A stretch of 64,000 nt of DNA, taken from contig JACKAQ010000001.1 in the NCBI GenBank assembly GCA_020634975.1, positions 1,364,001-1,428,000 of the forward strand. The letters are read 5' to 3'. This document shows positions 41,938 through 51,572 of the stretch, piece after piece. The stretch is from JACKAQ01 sp020634975 [NCBI: Calditrichia bacterium] (lineage in GTDB: Bacteria > Calditrichota > Calditrichia > RBG-13-44-9). The translations under genes were made by a program, and so were the position numbers. The notes under the pieces were generated by a model, which was given only the letters and a program-made list of their open reading frames with translations, was not told the origin of the DNA and did not search any database. Numbering within the stretch: the stretch's first letter is position 1; each line of letters begins with the position of its first letter.

Positions 41938-43158
41938 TTAATTCAAAAACGCTCTATTTTCTCTGTATCCTCCGTGTCCTCTGCGGTTAAATGAATCTTC
42001 GCTGCGGCGATACAAAATGAGAATCATCCATTGGCTGATGGCGCTGGAAAAAATCGCGCCTGTCAGCCCGAATTGCGGGATCAGCAGCATGTTGAGCAAC
42101 AGGTTGCAGCCGATCCCGGCGATTGAAACCATCAGCACAATTCGCTCGCGCGACTCGCGGATAAGTTGATACGTTTCAATAAGATACAGCAAATGCGGCA
42201 CCGCAAATAAATAGCCCAACAGATAAATGTCCCAACTGAAATTAAAGCCGTAAATTTGGCTCAGCGCAACAAAAATCGCGGCGATGCCAATCAGCAACAG
42301 TGGTGCGCCAAAAGTAAACAATCGATTTCGTAGTTTGTGCAGCGACGCGCGATTCATCCGGTAAATATTTTTGATGAACGGCGCGGTCAGGAAAAATCCG
42401 GCATTTTTCAGATAAATCAGGAACATGATCAGCACCTGGTATCGCCCGACCTCGCTTTTTGGCAAAAAATAATTGATGCACAACAGGTCAATTTTTATTT
42501 CCAGCAGCCCGACGAGCGTGAGCAGAAAAAACAATTGCGCATCGCGAAAAAATGCCGCATCAAATTTGCCGATCCAGTTGGCGAACGCTTGTTTGCGGAA
42601 ATAAATGGCAATAGCAATCGCTTTCAGCCACGCCGGAATCGTGAAAATCAGCAACAGCACATCGAGTGTCAATCGATCGCGGAGCCAGACAATTTCAGCG
42701 AGCAAAACCACTGCCGCAATGACTTCGAGCGTCGCAGCGACCGTGAATCGTTTGTGAAACATCACCAGCGATTCGAATGACTGATGCACAAAAACCGCAA
42801 CGCCCCACAGCGCAGCAAATGCGATTCCGTGCCAGCCAATTCCGGTAAAAATAAACAGCACAGGCACAATCAGAAGGAGCAACGGCAGTCGCGCAATCAC
42901 CGATCGCTGCCAAAATTTGTCGATACTTCGCGGCGCGCGGCTGAACGATCGCAATAAAAATTCCTTGTTTCCCCAACCGATTACGCTGTTGACAATCGAG
43001 AAAACAACCGTCACATAAACGAATTCGCCCCACAGCGAAATTGAGCCAAAACGGATCACCAGCAGCGATGTCAGAATCCCGGTTATCGCCGGAAGCAACT
43101 GATTCACCGAGTGCCCGGCAACCAGTAAGCTGCGATTTAATAACGATTTAGCTCTCAT
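41938..43158 (-). CDS. Wzx/MATE-like polysaccharide flippase
   Basis: About 406 residues with some 12 membrane helices (for example AGHSVNQLLPAITGILTSLL, FFLLTLVGLLEIKIDLLCIN, LLFNMLLIPQFGLTGAIFSS-type ending). Start at ATG 43158 (MRAKSLLNRS), which overlaps the previous stop by 11 bases; the frame is open to 43197. The N-terminal pattern fits Polysacc_synt/MurJ-type lipid-linked oligosaccharide transporters. Located between a GT-C glycosyltransferase and a B12 radical SAM gene. Confidence 0.85.
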   Translation of the reverse strand: MRAKSLLNRSLLVAGHSVNQLLPAITGILTSLLVIRFGSISLWGEFVYVTVVFSIVNSVIGWGNKEFLLRSFSRAPRSIDKFWQRSVIARLPLLLLIVPVLFIFTGIGWHGIAFAALWGVAVFVHQSFESLVMFHKRFTVAATLEVIAAVVLLAEIVWLRDRLTLDVLLLIFTIPAWLKAIAIAIYFRKQAFANWIGKFDAAFFRDAQLFFLLTLVGLLEIKIDLLCINYFLPKSEVGRYQVLIMFLIYLKNAGFFLTAPFIKNIYRMNRASLHKLRNRLFTFGAPLLLIGIAAIFVALSQIYGFNFSWDIYLLGYLFAVPHLLYLIETYQLIRESRERIVLMVSIAGIGCNLLLNMLLIPQFGLTGAIFSSAISQWMILILYRRSEDSFNRRGHGGYRENRAFLN

Positions 43159-44419
43159 CGCGCCGGTCATTGCGAATCGTCCAAATTGCTGCGCCAAACA
43201 GCACTGTCATCAGCCACAATCGCGGGAATGCCAGCAGAATTTCCCACCCCGAATATTTCCAACGGGTGAAAGGAATCAGCGTGACAAACCCGATGGCGGC
43301 GTAGCTGCCCAAAATCAAAAACCTCGCTGAAAATTGGGATTCGTCGCGTAAATGGCTGAGGAACAGCGCCACCGGAAACGCCAGCAGCAGAAAATGATAG
43401 GTTGCGGTTGCCGGGAGCAGCAACATCGCAGCGATGCCGATTATGGCGAGATCCAGCGCCAGCCGGCTCGGGTGATTTGTGCGGTGCAGCCGCCACATCG
43501 CAAATCCGGTCAATCCGGCAACTGCGGCAGTGACAATCAATTTACCGATGCGGTAGCCAGCCGCCCAATCAATCAGCGGCGCGGGATTCGATGCAACATC
43601 CGCCACAAAAACATGCCGGAAAAAGGTGTTCCACGATTGAAAGGCAATCGCGTACGGATCTTGCGAAGACAATCGTCCGTCCAGATGGGGCAGCAGCACT
43701 TCTGCAAAAAAGTATCGATACACATCGCTGCCAAAAACAATAATTTCGATTGCGGTAACGCCAAAAATTGCCAGCATCCCGGCGAACGGCGTTCGCCAAT
43801 TGCGGTTAATTGCAAAGCCCGCCAGATACACTACCGGCACATATTTGACAGCTGCGCCGAGCCCGAGCAACCCTCCGGCGGCAGTCTGCCGCCGGAGGGT
43901 AACACACCGATAGCTCAGCAAAATGACAAATAGCAGTAGCAAATACAGTTGCCCAAACCGGAAATTGTTGATCAATCCGATGCCGCTGAGCAGCAAAAAA
44001 TTTGCACTCGCAACCAGTTGCCAGCCAGTGATTTTTTGCAGCAGCCAAACATTTGCGCCGAGCAAAACGATGTTAACAACTGTCCAGATGCGTTTGGCAG
44101 TCAGTGGCGAAAACGGGGTCAGCGGGAGCATTACGAATGCAGTTGCCGGAGGAAATGGCGAAAATTTGCCCTGTTGCTCAATGCCGTTTTCCCGAATTTT
44201 CGCGTTGAACCAATCATCATCGTAAACGTTTTTAAAATCAGCACCTTCCGTCAGCAATCTGGCGGAAATATAATAGTTAGGAAAATCGGAATTGACGCTG
44301 TTCCATGCCGGAATCACACCAATTTTTATCGTAAACATCGACAGCAAAACCAGCAGAAAACATTGCAATTTTTGATCGTTAGCTGAAAAAAGCGGTATCA
44401 TTTTTTTGAAATTGATCAT
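43148..44419 (-). CDS. GT87 family (GT-C fold) membrane glycosyltransferase
   Basis: 423 residues with about ten membrane helices. Motifs of DUF2029/GT87 (PimE-like polyprenol-dependent mannosyltransferases): NSDFPNYYISARLLTEG with the luminal D near the N-terminus, then FSPFPPATAFVMLPLTPFS, and later LGLGAAVKYVPVVYLAGF and SQDPYAIAFQSWN. Would add a sugar from a lipid-linked donor on the periplasmic side. Start overlaps the previous stop by four bases (ATGA). Confidence 0.85.
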   Translation of the reverse strand: MINFKKMIPLFSANDQKLQCFLLVLLSMFTIKIGVIPAWNSVNSDFPNYYISARLLTEGADFKNVYDDDWFNAKIRENGIEQQGKFSPFPPATAFVMLPLTPFSPLTAKRIWTVVNIVLLGANVWLLQKITGWQLVASANFLLLSGIGLINNFRFGQLYLLLLFVILLSYRCVTLRRQTAAGGLLGLGAAVKYVPVVYLAGFAINRNWRTPFAGMLAIFGVTAIEIIVFGSDVYRYFFAEVLLPHLDGRLSSQDPYAIAFQSWNTFFRHVFVADVASNPAPLIDWAAGYRIGKLIVTAAVAGLTGFAMWRLHRTNHPSRLALDLAIIGIAAMLLLPATATYHFLLLAFPVALFLSHLRDESQFSARFLILGSYAAIGFVTLIPFTRWKYSGWEILLAFPRLWLMTVLFGAAIWTIRNDRRDES

Positions 44420-45636
44420 GAATCGATGCGTTGTTTGGTGAGTGGTAATTCAGAAAATTCACGGAATGTTACGTTTGGTTGCACGGCAGCCAATCGCTCG
44501 ACGACCGCCTGAAACACCGATTCCACCGAAATATTTTTCATGCAAACGACGCCTCTGCAGCAATCCACCACTTTTTCGTTATACACAGAAATACAGGGGC
44601 TGCACATTTCTCCAGCTGTAATCGCGATGTGATTGTCACCCCGCGGACCGTATAACACCGGCGTTTCCGGTCCGAACAAACCGACGGTCGGCACACCGGC
44701 GACGACGCCCAAATGCATCGGACCGGAGTCGTTGCTGACCAGCACCCGGGCATGGCTGAGCAATTCGGTCGTTTCGCGAATCGTGAATTTCCCGGCGGTT
44801 GACACCACACGATCGGAGATTTCGATACTTTTTTGCAACCCCATTACCCGTACAACATCTGCCTTTGCGCCGATGAGCACAATTTGCAAATCCGGAAACG
44901 TGTCGAGCAGTCGTTTACCGAGTTCGGCAAAGTATTCCGGCGGCCATAGCCGTTCGATCGCCAGATCGCTGGTGTTAGGATTAAACGCCACAAAATTGCT
45001 CAATCGCTGCGATTTGACAAAATCGTTAACATATTGTTTTTCCTCGATTTTTATTGGCAGTTTGAGCAGTCGTTCATCGTAAATTTTCATGTTCAGCGCG
45101 TCCAGCGAACGCAGATAAATGCGGGTCATGTGGGTCGATTCAATATAGGGAATCGTGATGTCGAAAACGTTTTTTCCGCTGCCAGCCGGCGCGTATCCGA
45201 TGGTCATGCTCCGCAAATTTGCGGCAGTGAGCAGGGCGGTAAATCGCGAACCGATCTCAAAATCGAATACCACATCGAACTGCTGCCGCCACATCCAGAC
45301 AACAAGTTTCAGGAACGATCGCAGCGCCCGAAGCCAGCCTGACATATCGAAATATACCGCGCCATCGATGTGCGGGCTGCCTTCGTACATATCGCGATTT
45401 TGCCGCAGGGTCATGAAGTAAATTTCGCAATCCGGCAGGTTGCGTTTCAGGTTCGCGAATACCGGACTCGCCAGCACAATCGTGCCAAGCCCCCACATTT
45501 TGATAATCAAAATTTTGCGAATGCGCTCGTTCGGGACGTTTTTTTTCCCGCGAAAACGCCGCAACAAGCCCACAATGCCGCACAGCGGTTTGCCGATTTT
45601 CCGGTCAATCCGGCGAGCGGTGTCAAACGCGATCAT
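44416..45636 (-). CDS. GT9 (heptosyltransferase-type) glycosyltransferase
   Basis: 406 residues from ATG 45636 (MIAFDTARRIDRK), which overlaps the previous stop (ATGA). Family marks of ADP-heptose:LPS heptosyltransferases: RIRKILIIKMWGLGTIVLAS near the start, LKRNLPDCEIYFMTLRQNRD, LQIVLIGAKADVVRVMGL, and the donor site HARVLVSNDSGPMHLGVVAG followed by TVGLFGPETP. A Cys-rich tail (CCRGVVCMKNIS) is usual in this subgroup. Probably builds LPS core or another surface glycan. Confidence 0.9.
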   Translation of the reverse strand: MIAFDTARRIDRKIGKPLCGIVGLLRRFRGKKNVPNERIRKILIIKMWGLGTIVLASPVFANLKRNLPDCEIYFMTLRQNRDMYEGSPHIDGAVYFDMSGWLRALRSFLKLVVWMWRQQFDVVFDFEIGSRFTALLTAANLRSMTIGYAPAGSGKNVFDITIPYIESTHMTRIYLRSLDALNMKIYDERLLKLPIKIEEKQYVNDFVKSQRLSNFVAFNPNTSDLAIERLWPPEYFAELGKRLLDTFPDLQIVLIGAKADVVRVMGLQKSIEISDRVVSTAGKFTIRETTELLSHARVLVSNDSGPMHLGVVAGVPTVGLFGPETPVLYGPRGDNHIAITAGEMCSPCISVYNEKVVDCCRGVVCMKNISVESVFQAVVERLAAVQPNVTFREFSELPLTKQRIDS

Positions 45637-46400
45637 CGGATGCGTCCCTTTCGCAGCAGGTAACAAACGTGATCGCCGCCGAATGCGTCGGGGATTCTTT
45701 CAGCAATTGCCCGGTCAACCGGCAGCAACATTTTGGCAATCGATCGCGCAAAAACGGATTGTTGGTACTGATCCGGCGTTGGCAAAACCGCGCAGAGATT
45801 TATTTTTTTGATCAATTCGAAATGTCGCAGAAATGTGTTTTTGGCAAAATAGCGCACCGTCATTCCGTTCGCCAAATTCAGTTTTTTCAAAATGATACGT
45901 CGATAAACTGTTCGCAATCGCAGCGAAAGAAAATCACCCAAAGCCGAGAACAGATGAAACGGCGGCATTGCCACAATTGCCAGAACGCCGTCCGGTTTCA
46001 GCAGGTGTTGCAGTTTTTCAAACGCCGCATCGGTATCCGCCATTGCGTTAATGACGCCGAAATTCAGCACGATCACATCGTAGGTTTTGCCAGTCCAAAA
46101 ATCCAGCAAATCGCAATGCGAAACGGTTGCCGACAGACCGAGTTGAGCGGCATTTTGTCGCGCCAATTCCACCATTTTTTCGGAAATATCCATCGCATCA
46201 ATCATCAGATTTTTTGAGCGATAAAACCCAAAATCCGAACCGGGACCGCAGCCGACATCCAACACCGCTGTTCCGGGTTGCAAATACGGGGCAATTTCCA
46301 CCTGCACCCGTTCGCGTTGGTAAATACCAATCTGATTGCGATTGAATTTGTCCGCATAACCCGTTGCGTAGCTGTCAAATGTTTTGGCGACAACTGTCAT
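45633..46400 (-). CDS. Class I SAM-dependent methyltransferase
   Basis: 255 residues. Motif I VLDVGCGPGSDFGFYRSKN, second acidic motif IDAMDISEKMVELARQNA, motif IV DVIVLNFGVINAMADTDAAF and post-motif LLKPDGVLAIVAMPP. The ubiquinone/menaquinone methyltransferase-like fold (Methyltransf_11) with a long C-terminal extension. Likely target is a sugar, lipid or isoprenoid within the envelope cluster. Overlaps the GT9 start by four bases. Confidence 0.88.
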   Translation of the reverse strand: MTVVAKTFDSYATGYADKFNRNQIGIYQRERVQVEIAPYLQPGTAVLDVGCGPGSDFGFYRSKNLMIDAMDISEKMVELARQNAAQLGLSATVSHCDLLDFWTGKTYDVIVLNFGVINAMADTDAAFEKLQHLLKPDGVLAIVAMPPFHLFSALGDFLSLRLRTVYRRIILKKLNLANGMTVRYFAKNTFLRHFELIKKINLCAVLPTPDQYQQSVFARSIAKMLLPVDRAIAERIPDAFGGDHVCYLLRKGRIR

Positions 46401-46442
46401 AAGCTATTGTTTATTAATAATATAAAAAATGGTTTCTTGAGA

Positions 46443-46460
46443 TTCCTGCATGCGCAGGAA
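46443..46460. repeat. Small REP-like palindrome
   Basis: TTCCTGC (46443-46449) and GCAGGAA (46454-46460), followed by TGACATTC. Similar wording (GAGATTCCTGCC...GCAGGAATGAC) recurs at 58621-58671, so this is probably a dispersed intergenic repeat. Confidence 0.5.
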
Positions 46461-46503
46461 TGACATTCTTTTGGGTACGCCAGACCGCGAATAATGACAT
46501 TTA

Positions 46504-47892
46504 TTACGTTTTGAGATGCGCCAACCGGCGAATCCGGAAATCCATGTAAACCGAACGGAGCGCGTGATACACCCGTTTCGGCAGTTCCTGTGGCGACGAT
46601 TTGAGCTGTCGTCGCCGGTATTCGCTGGCTAATTTTTTGACGGCACACTGATAGAGCGGCGCGGTAAATCGTCCGCGAATATCCAGTTCCCGCTGCAAAT
46701 GCGTTTCCCAACCGTTTTGATATTTCACCTGCGATTTCACCTCATCGAACAGCGCGGTGCCGCGCAACGGATAGGCGACGGTGGTCAGATAAATATCCGG
46801 CTGTTGGTCGCGCACAAATTCGATGGTTTCGTACATATCTTCGATCGCTTCGCCGGGATATCCGAACATCACAAAATAGCCCGCCTGCAATCCGTTTTGC
46901 TGGCACCAGCGCGTCGCGTCGGCGATTTCCGCTTTGGTGACGCCGCGCGACATCGCATCGAGAATTTTCTGGCTGCCGGATTCCGCGCCAAACCAGACCC
47001 GGTAACAGCCCAAATCTTTCAACAAGATTGCAATTTCTTCATCAAATTTGTCCGCCCGGGCGATGCACTCGAACGGCAGGTGAATGCCCGCGTCCCGCAT
47101 CAATCCGGTGAATTTTTTCAGCCAATGTTTGTTCACGGTGAACACGTCATCCGCAAACCACAGGTGAGTCGGGCGATAGCGTTTGACCAGCGATTGAATT
47201 TCCGCAACCACATTTTCCGGTCGCCGCCGACGATGGGTGTGCCCGTAAACCGAGTGACTGCACCATTTGCAGGTGAATGCGCAGCCGCGCGCGGTGATCA
47301 GCGAAATCGAGCGCTGCCCGTGATATTTTTCCCACGTGCCAAGATATTTTTCGAGATCGATGGCATCACGATCGGGCAGCGGGAAATCGTCGAGCCGGAG
47401 GCGGCTGGCTTGCCGGGGATTTTGGATCACCTGCCCGTTCGCGGTTTTGTAGCTCACGTTGGGAATATCGCCGAGATCGGTCGGAGCGTGCGTTTCCAGC
47501 CGTTTCAGCACCGCGAGCAGCGGAATTTCGCCCTCACCGGAAACGATGATATCCGCGCCGTAATTCAAAAATTCCGCTACCTGGGTAGCGGCGTCCGGTC
47601 CGCCCAAAATGGAAATGATGCCGCGTAATTGACAATGTTGGATCAGCCGCATCACCGTAAATTTGGTGAGCAAATTGCAGTGGATGCCCAGCACCGCCGG
47701 ACGCTGTTCGTCGATGTGGCGAACCAGTTCATCGTACGTGGAAAACGTGGTATCGTAAACCGATACATCTATTTGATTTTCTTTGAGATACGCGGACAAA
47801 TACAACAATCCCAACGGCGGATACGGCTTCATAATTTGCTGCTCGTGCGCATCTTCCGCCAAAAAATAGGTGTGGGTCAACAGCACTTTCAT
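46504..47892 (-). CDS. B12-binding radical SAM protein (2)
   Basis: 462 residues from ATG 47892 (MKVLLTHTYFLAEDAHEQQI), overlapping the previous stop (ATGA); an open frame up to 48198 has no start context. Cobalamin domain with the typical MKPYPPLGLLYLSAYLKEN and ISILGGPDAATQVAEFL, then radical SAM motif GCAFTCKWCSHSVYGHTHRR (C-x3-C-x2-C) and IWFGAESGSQKILDAM-like RVWFGAESGSQKILDAMSRG. A close relative of the gene upstream (47889-49316), suggesting duplication. Substrate unknown. Confidence 0.9.
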   Translation of the reverse strand: MKVLLTHTYFLAEDAHEQQIMKPYPPLGLLYLSAYLKENQIDVSVYDTTFSTYDELVRHIDEQRPAVLGIHCNLLTKFTVMRLIQHCQLRGIISILGGPDAATQVAEFLNYGADIIVSGEGEIPLLAVLKRLETHAPTDLGDIPNVSYKTANGQVIQNPRQASRLRLDDFPLPDRDAIDLEKYLGTWEKYHGQRSISLITARGCAFTCKWCSHSVYGHTHRRRRPENVVAEIQSLVKRYRPTHLWFADDVFTVNKHWLKKFTGLMRDAGIHLPFECIARADKFDEEIAILLKDLGCYRVWFGAESGSQKILDAMSRGVTKAEIADATRWCQQNGLQAGYFVMFGYPGEAIEDMYETIEFVRDQQPDIYLTTVAYPLRGTALFDEVKSQVKYQNGWETHLQRELDIRGRFTAPLYQCAVKKLASEYRRRQLKSSPQELPKRVYHALRSVYMDFRIRRLAHLKT

Positions 47893-49316
47893 AGATACGC
47901 TTTCATGATGCGTTTGTATTTGAGCATGCCCGGAATGTGCCGGATTTGCGCGGCGACGCGTTTGATGCGTTTGGTCAGCGGTTGTGAGCGCAGCAGCGAC
48001 ACGAACCCGAAATAATGGTGGGTGTAGCTGTGCAACGCCCGGTAAAATTCCGGGTGATAGGTGCCGCGATACATCATTGCCAGATCGCCGCTGTCGCGCC
48101 AGTTTTTTTTCTGCCCCATTTGCGCCGCCACGGTTTCGTAAAACGGCGTGCCCTTCAGCGGATACGACACGGAAATGCCGATGTGATCCGGCAGGCATTC
48201 GCGCACCAGCGCCAGCGTTTGGCGGATGTCCGAAAAATCTTCGCCGAGATAGCCGTATTGCAGAAAAAATCCCACCTGAACGCCATGTTTTTTGAGCAGG
48301 CGGCTGGCTGTTTTGATCGATTCAATGTTTTCATCCTTGTCCATCGCGTCGAGAATGCGCTGCGAGCCGGACTCCACGCCGAGCCACACTTCCGCGCAGC
48401 CGGAGCGGGCGAGTTCCGCCGCCATCGTTTCGGTGATCAGGTCCGCGCGATTCTGGCATTTGTAAGGAATGCGCACGTTGAGCGCAGCCATTTCGTCGGC
48501 AAATTCGCTGATCCAGCCGGGTTTGAGGGCAAAAATATCGTCGGTCACCCAAATCTGGTCGGCGTGCAGTTCGAGGGCAACGAATGCAAATTCCGCCGCA
48601 GCGCGTCGCGGCGAAATGGCTTTGTAGGTTCTGCCATACAGCGGTTTTGCGCACCAGTTGCAGCGAAACGGGCAGCCGTGCGAAGTGGACACGTTCAGCG
48701 AAAAATATCCGTGCGCCGATCGCCACATCGCTCGATATGGCGTGAGATCGATTTTTGCCCATGCGGGCATCGGCGCAAATTCCATCGGTAAATTGGTTTT
48801 GGTTTGCGGCTGGTGAACCACTTGCAAATCATCCAAAAACGAGATGCCCGGCAACTCGCGATATGCCGCCGGATTCGGATTTTCACGGTAGTTGAGCAGC
48901 AAATCGACCACTGTTTTTTCCGCGTTGCGGTGGACAATCACGTCAAATCCGGCGTTGAGATACGCTTCCGCCTGATCCGAAGCATCCGAGCCATGCGCGA
49001 TAAACAGCCCGGTTTTCGGCGACTCCGCCAGCGCTGCAAAAATGGCGTCGCGCATGTTTTCGAGACACATTTTGGTCAAAAAGTTGAAATCGTCATCGTA
49101 TAAAATGAACACGTCCGGTTGACATTCGCGAATCGCAGCGACCAGTCCGGCGGGATTTTCATCGAACATCACATCGTAAAATTCAGCGTCCAATCCCAAT
49201 TCCTGTTTCAGCCAGGCAATCAGCGTAATCGACGCCAACGGCGGATACGGCTTGCGATTTTTCGCCTCCTTCGCATCCAAATGTAGGAAAAATGAATGGC
49301 TCACCAGAATTTTCAT
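47889..49316 (-). CDS. B12-binding radical SAM protein (3)
   Basis: 475 residues. Opens MKILVSHSFFLHLDAKEAKN and KPYPPLASITLIAWLKQELG, cobalamin-domain GLFIAHGSDASDQAEAYLN, radical SAM cluster GCPFRCNWCAKPLYGRTYKA, and EVWLGVESGSQRILDAMDKD. Same domain order as its neighbour and clearly paralogous. Paired paralogues acting on one product (for example two successive methylations) are common in this superfamily; this is inference. Confidence 0.9.
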   Translation of the reverse strand: MKILVSHSFFLHLDAKEAKNRKPYPPLASITLIAWLKQELGLDAEFYDVMFDENPAGLVAAIRECQPDVFILYDDDFNFLTKMCLENMRDAIFAALAESPKTGLFIAHGSDASDQAEAYLNAGFDVIVHRNAEKTVVDLLLNYRENPNPAAYRELPGISFLDDLQVVHQPQTKTNLPMEFAPMPAWAKIDLTPYRAMWRSAHGYFSLNVSTSHGCPFRCNWCAKPLYGRTYKAISPRRAAAEFAFVALELHADQIWVTDDIFALKPGWISEFADEMAALNVRIPYKCQNRADLITETMAAELARSGCAEVWLGVESGSQRILDAMDKDENIESIKTASRLLKKHGVQVGFFLQYGYLGEDFSDIRQTLALVRECLPDHIGISVSYPLKGTPFYETVAAQMGQKKNWRDSGDLAMMYRGTYHPEFYRALHSYTHHYFGFVSLLRSQPLTKRIKRVAAQIRHIPGMLKYKRIMKAYL

Positions 49317-50182
49317 GCGGACACTTCCATCGCCAATTTGCGGTAAATTTCCGCGTAAATGTCATCATAAATATCGTGATGATCGATGCGGTTGAGTTTG
49401 GCAACGCCCTCGCCCAAAACAATGGATTTGCCGAACGCTGCCGGATATTTTTTCTGCAATCGCGCCGCGTATTTTCGGTAAATCAGCCGGTTCAATTTGG
49501 TGAGAATTGCAAAGCCGTTGCCACGTTTTTTGGGGCGGCTTTCGCCGTTTTCCAGCCGGTAAAACCCGTTTTGGAACAGCGACGGCGCAGCGTTCGGCAA
49601 ATAATCAAACATCCAGCGATTGTTCGCGATGATCGTTTCGCCCATTTCGCAGCCAACCAGCGGAACCATATGCATGATCTGAACCGCCGTAAAATAATCA
49701 TGCGTGTGGAATTGCAAATTCGTTTCGTCCACCAGATAATTGATGCATAAAATATCGCGTTTGTTGAGCAGTTTGCAGAGCACCACCAGCGCCACATAAC
49801 AGAGCCACAGCCGGTTTTTCCGGGTGATGATGAACAGATCGACATCATCTTCGCGCTGGCAGGATTCGAAGGCGTTGGCGCCGGTGAGCGCCATAAATTT
49901 CACAAACGGCATTTTGGAAATCAGGCTCAAATATCGGCGATTGTTGCGGAACAGGTTGCGGCTCCATTGCCGTTTTTGGCGATATGCGTTCAACAATTCG
50001 CGGGTGAACAGGGCATTTTCCTGTTCAACAACCGCACCATCCTGTTGCAATTCGCCAAGAATAGTGTCGAATTTCCGCCGCTCGATAGGCACGCGCAGAT
50101 AGCGAAACACCTGATCTGCACTGTATGCGCTCTCAAAATGATGCGCCAGATTGATCGTTGCCAAAATTTCCTTATGATACAA
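49313..50182 (-). CDS. Nucleotidyltransferase-like protein of unknown function
   Basis: 289 residues, TTG start at 50182 with AGGG eight bases upstream. Seen: N-terminal helical winged-helix-like part (SADQVFRYLRVPIERRKFDT), then a polymerase-beta-like nucleotidyltransferase signature MALTGANAFESCQREDDVDL with the G-x-N and D-x-D-L pattern, and a possible third strand ILCINYLVDETNLQF. The hydrophobic stretch WLCYVALVVLCKLL resembles a membrane helix. Members of this type accompany B12 radical SAM and glycosyltransferase genes in several clusters. Substrate unknown. Overlaps both neighbours. Confidence 0.65.
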   Translation of the reverse strand: MYHKEILATINLAHHFESAYSADQVFRYLRVPIERRKFDTILGELQQDGAVVEQENALFTRELLNAYRQKRQWSRNLFRNNRRYLSLISKMPFVKFMALTGANAFESCQREDDVDLFIITRKNRLWLCYVALVVLCKLLNKRDILCINYLVDETNLQFHTHDYFTAVQIMHMVPLVGCEMGETIIANNRWMFDYLPNAAPSLFQNGFYRLENGESRPKKRGNGFAILTKLNRLIYRKYAARLQKKYPAAFGKSIVLGEGVAKLNRIDHHDIYDDIYAEIYRKLAMEVSA

Positions 50183-51320
50183 AGCTGTTTTCCCTTGTTG
50201 AAATGGTTTGGTGAATGAGCGGCATCACGGTTTCGGCGGCGCGCTGCCAAGTGAGATGGCTGATTTGCCGGGCAGATATTTTCTCCGCAAAACCGGATCG
50301 GATTGCCAAATCGATGATTGTTTTCCACGATTCAACATCATAATTATCAATCACATATGGGTGATCGCCGAAAATTTCCGCAACCGTATTATTTTTGAAC
50401 AGAAACACCGGACAACCGCTGCTGATTGCCTCAAAAGGCGTGAAGCCGAATCCCTCGTACGCAGACGCGTTGATAAAAAAATCGCAGTGACGATAGCACT
50501 CCACCAGTTTTTCGTTGCTGATCCAGTTGGTTACCGTAATCTCATTTTTGAATGGCGATTGCGCCACACAATTCATCACACGGCGGAAATCGTTTGCCGG
50601 CTGACCGACCAGCATCAGTTGGTGCGGTAATCGCAATTCCCGCTTCAAATGTTCGAACAGCCGGATAATGAAGGGAATATTTTTGCGTATTTCAAAAGTG
50701 TTCACCGCCAGAATAAATGGTGCTTGCGGTTTTCCGTTGGCGATCGGTGCAGCACCATTTGCAACGCTATTAAAATGATCCGTTCCCGGATACCCCACCG
50801 AAATCTTCTGCGCCAATTCCGGAAATTCACCGCAAATCGCCGCTGCCGTAGATTTGGAAACCGCTACCAATTGATCGGCGCGATTCAAAACATTGCGCAT
50901 TCGCATGCCAAAATAAAATCTTTTAACTAGCGGATAATATTGAGGATAGCGCAAAAACCCCATATCGTGAACGGTGTTGATGATTTTGTACTGTTCATCC
51001 CGCGGCGGACAGAGATAGTGGGTCGCATAAAACAAACAAATATTTTCACGCAACAACAATTGTTTGAGCCGGAATTCGTAAAACGCCAGTTTTTCGACCT
51101 GGTTGCGTAGCGGAACTGTCAAAATTTTGTCGCCAAAAGAGAGGTGCGGTTCAAACAACGGGGCATGTTGGGGCTTGCAAATCACCGCAACCGGATGCGC
51201 CCGCGACGCAGCGAGAATGCCGGTTGTCAAATAATAGATGTAAAATGCGGCACCGGAAAATTTTTCCGGCAGCGCCAAACAATCGATGCCTATAAATTTG
51301 TTATCAGAAAATTTCGCCAA
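50172..51320 (-). CDS. GT1/GT4-family glycosyltransferase
   Basis: 382 residues. GT-B fold: acceptor half GIDCLALPEKFSGAAFYIYY and HYLCPPRDEQYKIINTVHDM, donor half with FILAVNTFEIRKNIPFIIRL, LMLVGQPANDF and the nucleotide-sugar site FFINASAYEGFGFTPFEAIS (EGFG-x-x-x-x-E). Probably transfers a hexose in the surface-glycan pathway. First gene of the minus-strand glycan transcript, whose promoter should lie in 51321-51572. Confidence 0.9.
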   Translation of the reverse strand: MAKFSDNKFIGIDCLALPEKFSGAAFYIYYLTTGILAASRAHPVAVICKPQHAPLFEPHLSFGDKILTVPLRNQVEKLAFYEFRLKQLLLRENICLFYATHYLCPPRDEQYKIINTVHDMGFLRYPQYYPLVKRFYFGMRMRNVLNRADQLVAVSKSTAAAICGEFPELAQKISVGYPGTDHFNSVANGAAPIANGKPQAPFILAVNTFEIRKNIPFIIRLFEHLKRELRLPHQLMLVGQPANDFRRVMNCVAQSPFKNEITVTNWISNEKLVECYRHCDFFINASAYEGFGFTPFEAISSGCPVFLFKNNTVAEIFGDHPYVIDNYDVESWKTIIDLAIRSGFAEKISARQISHLTWQRAAETVMPLIHQTISTRENSFVS

Positions 51321-51572
51321 TGGTTTGCCTTGAAAAACATGTTTTTTTGTTTGGTCTATCTATCAAATTACAACAGTAAATGATCAATTTGGCGACGGTG
51401 AAGAAAATGTAAGAAGTGCAAATGTGGGAAACAAGTGCTTATCTGGCAGTTCATTCGGAAGCATTAAAAATGTGCAGAATATGCATCAAAAACTATTGTT
51501 TTTATTCGAAATAGCAAACTTTGCACTATGGGATTTTGAAGTTTTTTTATCCGGTTGACCGAATTTTATTTT

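Noticed and set aside
48331-48762. Minus-strand frame inside the third radical SAM gene
   Set aside because: Wrong frame relative to clear radical SAM motifs; no independent support.
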